DNA from: JADGHX01 sp037200125
GTDB taxonomy: Bacteria > Pseudomonadota > Gammaproteobacteria > Steroidobacterales > Steroidobacteraceae
Assembly: GCA_037200125.1 (NCBI GenBank)
Contig: JBBCGS010000005.1
Location: 1-64,000, forward strand
DNA: 64,000 nucleotides
Reading direction: 5' to 3'
Position 1 is the stretch's first letter. The number at the start of each line of letters is the position of its first letter. Under the pieces are notes generated by a model. That model saw only the letters and a program-made list of their open reading frames with translations, did not search any database and was not told the DNA's origin. Shown piece after piece: positions 63,144 through 64,000 of this stretch. The position numbers were made by a program, and so were the translations under genes.

Positions 63144-64000
63144 AATTCTTGAGCACCTGCGTCTCACCCTCGAGCCGAGCCACAATCACAGCGCAGGCGG
63201 AGTCGGAGAACACGTTCACCGCCGTGCGCAGCATGTCGAGCAGCCGGTCCAGCACGAGCAATACGCCGATCGCCTCCGCCGGTAATCCAACCGCCGCGAG
63301 GATCACCGCGATACCCACCAGCGATGCCGCAGGAATACCCGCGACGCCGATCGACGTGATCAGCGCCAGCACGACCACCGTGAACTGCGTGCCAAACGAC
63401 AGGTGCAGCCCATACGCCTGGCAGATGAACATCGCGGCCGCGCATTCATAAAGCGCGCTGCCCGCGTGATTCACCGACGTTCCGAACGGCATCACGAACC
63501 CGGCAATGCGCTCCGACACTTTGGCGCGCTTCTCCACACACTCGATGCTGAGCGGCAGCGTTGCGGCTGAAGAGGCCGTGACGAATGCGGTGAGCAGCGC
63601 CGGCGTCATCGCCGGAAACAGCGGCCACGGACTCACGCGACCCACCACGCGAATGATCGCCGGCAACGCCACGACCACATAGATCGCAAGGCTCGCCACC
63701 ACGCATCCGCCGAAAATGAAAATCGGCCCGGCCGCGGAAATGCCCGCCTTGGCGACGACGCGCGCGGTGAGCGCGAACACGCCGATCGGCGCGAGCCGCA
63801 TGACCCACTCGGTCATGCGCATCATCACGTGGAACACGCCCTGCCAGAAGTTCATCAGGGTGTCGCGATACGGCTGCTCGATACGCGCGAGGAAATAACC
63901 GAACAGCACGCTGAAGAACACGAGCCCGAGCAGCTTGGTATTCGCCGCCGCCTCGAGGATGTTCGCGGGAACGATGTTGAGGAGCGTGTCGAACACGCTG
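63142..64000 (-). CDS. Dicarboxylate/amino acid:cation symporter (DAACS/GltP-DctA family), truncated
   Basis: C-terminal ~285 residues of a secondary transporter; the N-terminus continues past the window end. Features: several transmembrane helices (LGLVFFSVLFGYFLARI, IYVVVALPAIIRVVG), HP1 motif TASSAATLPLSIECVE, the unwound TM7 region MPFGTSVNHAGSALYE (a variant of the usual NMDGT), and TM8 with LVLDRLLDMLRTAVNVFSD, holding the Asp and Asn that bind substrate and Na+/H+. Likely imports a dicarboxylate or acidic amino acid. Its stop lies in the inverted repeat. Confidence 0.88.
   Translation of the reverse strand, partial: SVFDTLLNIVPANILEAAANTKLLGLVFFSVLFGYFLARIEQPYRDTLMNFWQGVFHVMMRMTEWVMRLAPIGVFALTARVVAKAGISAAGPIFIFGGCVVASLAIYVVVALPAIIRVVGRVSPWPLFPAMTPALLTAFVTASSAATLPLSIECVEKRAKVSERIAGFVMPFGTSVNHAGSALYECAAAMFICQAYGLHLSFGTQFTVVVLALITSIGVAGIPAASLVGIAVILAAVGLPAEAIGVLLVLDRLLDMLRTAVNVFSDSACAVIVARLEGETQVLKN

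Overview
The window is a high-GC chromosomal segment (roughly 64% by eye) from a gammaproteobacterium. The evidence is a carboxy-SAM synthase (CmoA), PanD, an rnhA-dnaQ pair beside an mltD-type lytic transglycosylase, FabI, and saccharopine-route lysine catabolism. The lineage may be near Xanthomonadales, Nevskiales or Steroidobacteraceae, but that is only an impression. No rRNA, tRNA, CRISPR array, transposase or phage gene was seen.

Layout: 1-2.5 kb holds lysine catabolism (saccharopine dehydrogenase and aminoadipate-semialdehyde dehydrogenase). 2.8-6.9 kb holds a c-di-GMP/two-component pair (REC-GGDEF-EAL and a hybrid histidine kinase). 7-10.5 kb holds cmoA, an ICMT-like membrane protein, a zinc-ribbon protein, a bactofilin and a lone receiver domain. 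Single-base indels, several of them in G/C runs, break genes between 0.9 and 7.6 kb. The rest of the window is clean, so these look more like consensus errors than biology.

From 10.6 to 58 kb, interrupted by panD, a diheme/propeller lipoprotein and pgi, lies one very large surface-polysaccharide locus, almost all on the minus strand. Precursor supply: ManB, ManC, Gmd and Fcl give GDP-mannose and GDP-L-fucose; Ugd gives UDP-GlcA; a TviB-like dehydrogenase plus a C4-epimerase give UDP-hexosaminuronate; a DegT aminotransferase completes that group. A WbpM-type dehydratase, a WbpV/WreQ-like reductase, a PglC-like phosphoglycosyl transferase, a PIG-L deacetylase and a formyltransferase form a quinovosamine module. 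A PseB-type dehydratase, an RmlD-like reductase, NeuB and PseF form a nonulosonic-acid module. Assembly and export: an EpsG-like polymerase, an ABC half-transporter as likely flippase, Wzz, a 983-aa six-SLBB Wza-like protein, and Wzi on the plus strand. At least six glycosyltransferases, five methyltransferases, a PhyH-like oxygenase, a CMAH-like metallo-beta-lactamase-fold protein and a polysaccharide deacetylase decorate the product. Genes from about 45 to 24 kb are mostly joined by 4-19 nt overlaps or very short gaps, implying coordinated translation.

From 58 to 64 kb come housekeeping genes: dnaQ, rnhA, a SAM methyltransferase, mltD, fabI and a truncated dicarboxylate symporter. A 26-bp perfect inverted repeat separates fabI from the symporter.

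The most interesting inferences are two unusual sugar routes. One is a nonulosonate pathway with a reductase where PseC/PseH/PseG would be expected, predicting a 7-hydroxy, 9-deoxy (fusaminic-like) acid. The other is a deacetylase/formyltransferase pair predicting N-formyl-quinovosamine. Both sit in a Wzy-type locus that seems to use an ABC flippase and lacks a Wzc kinase.
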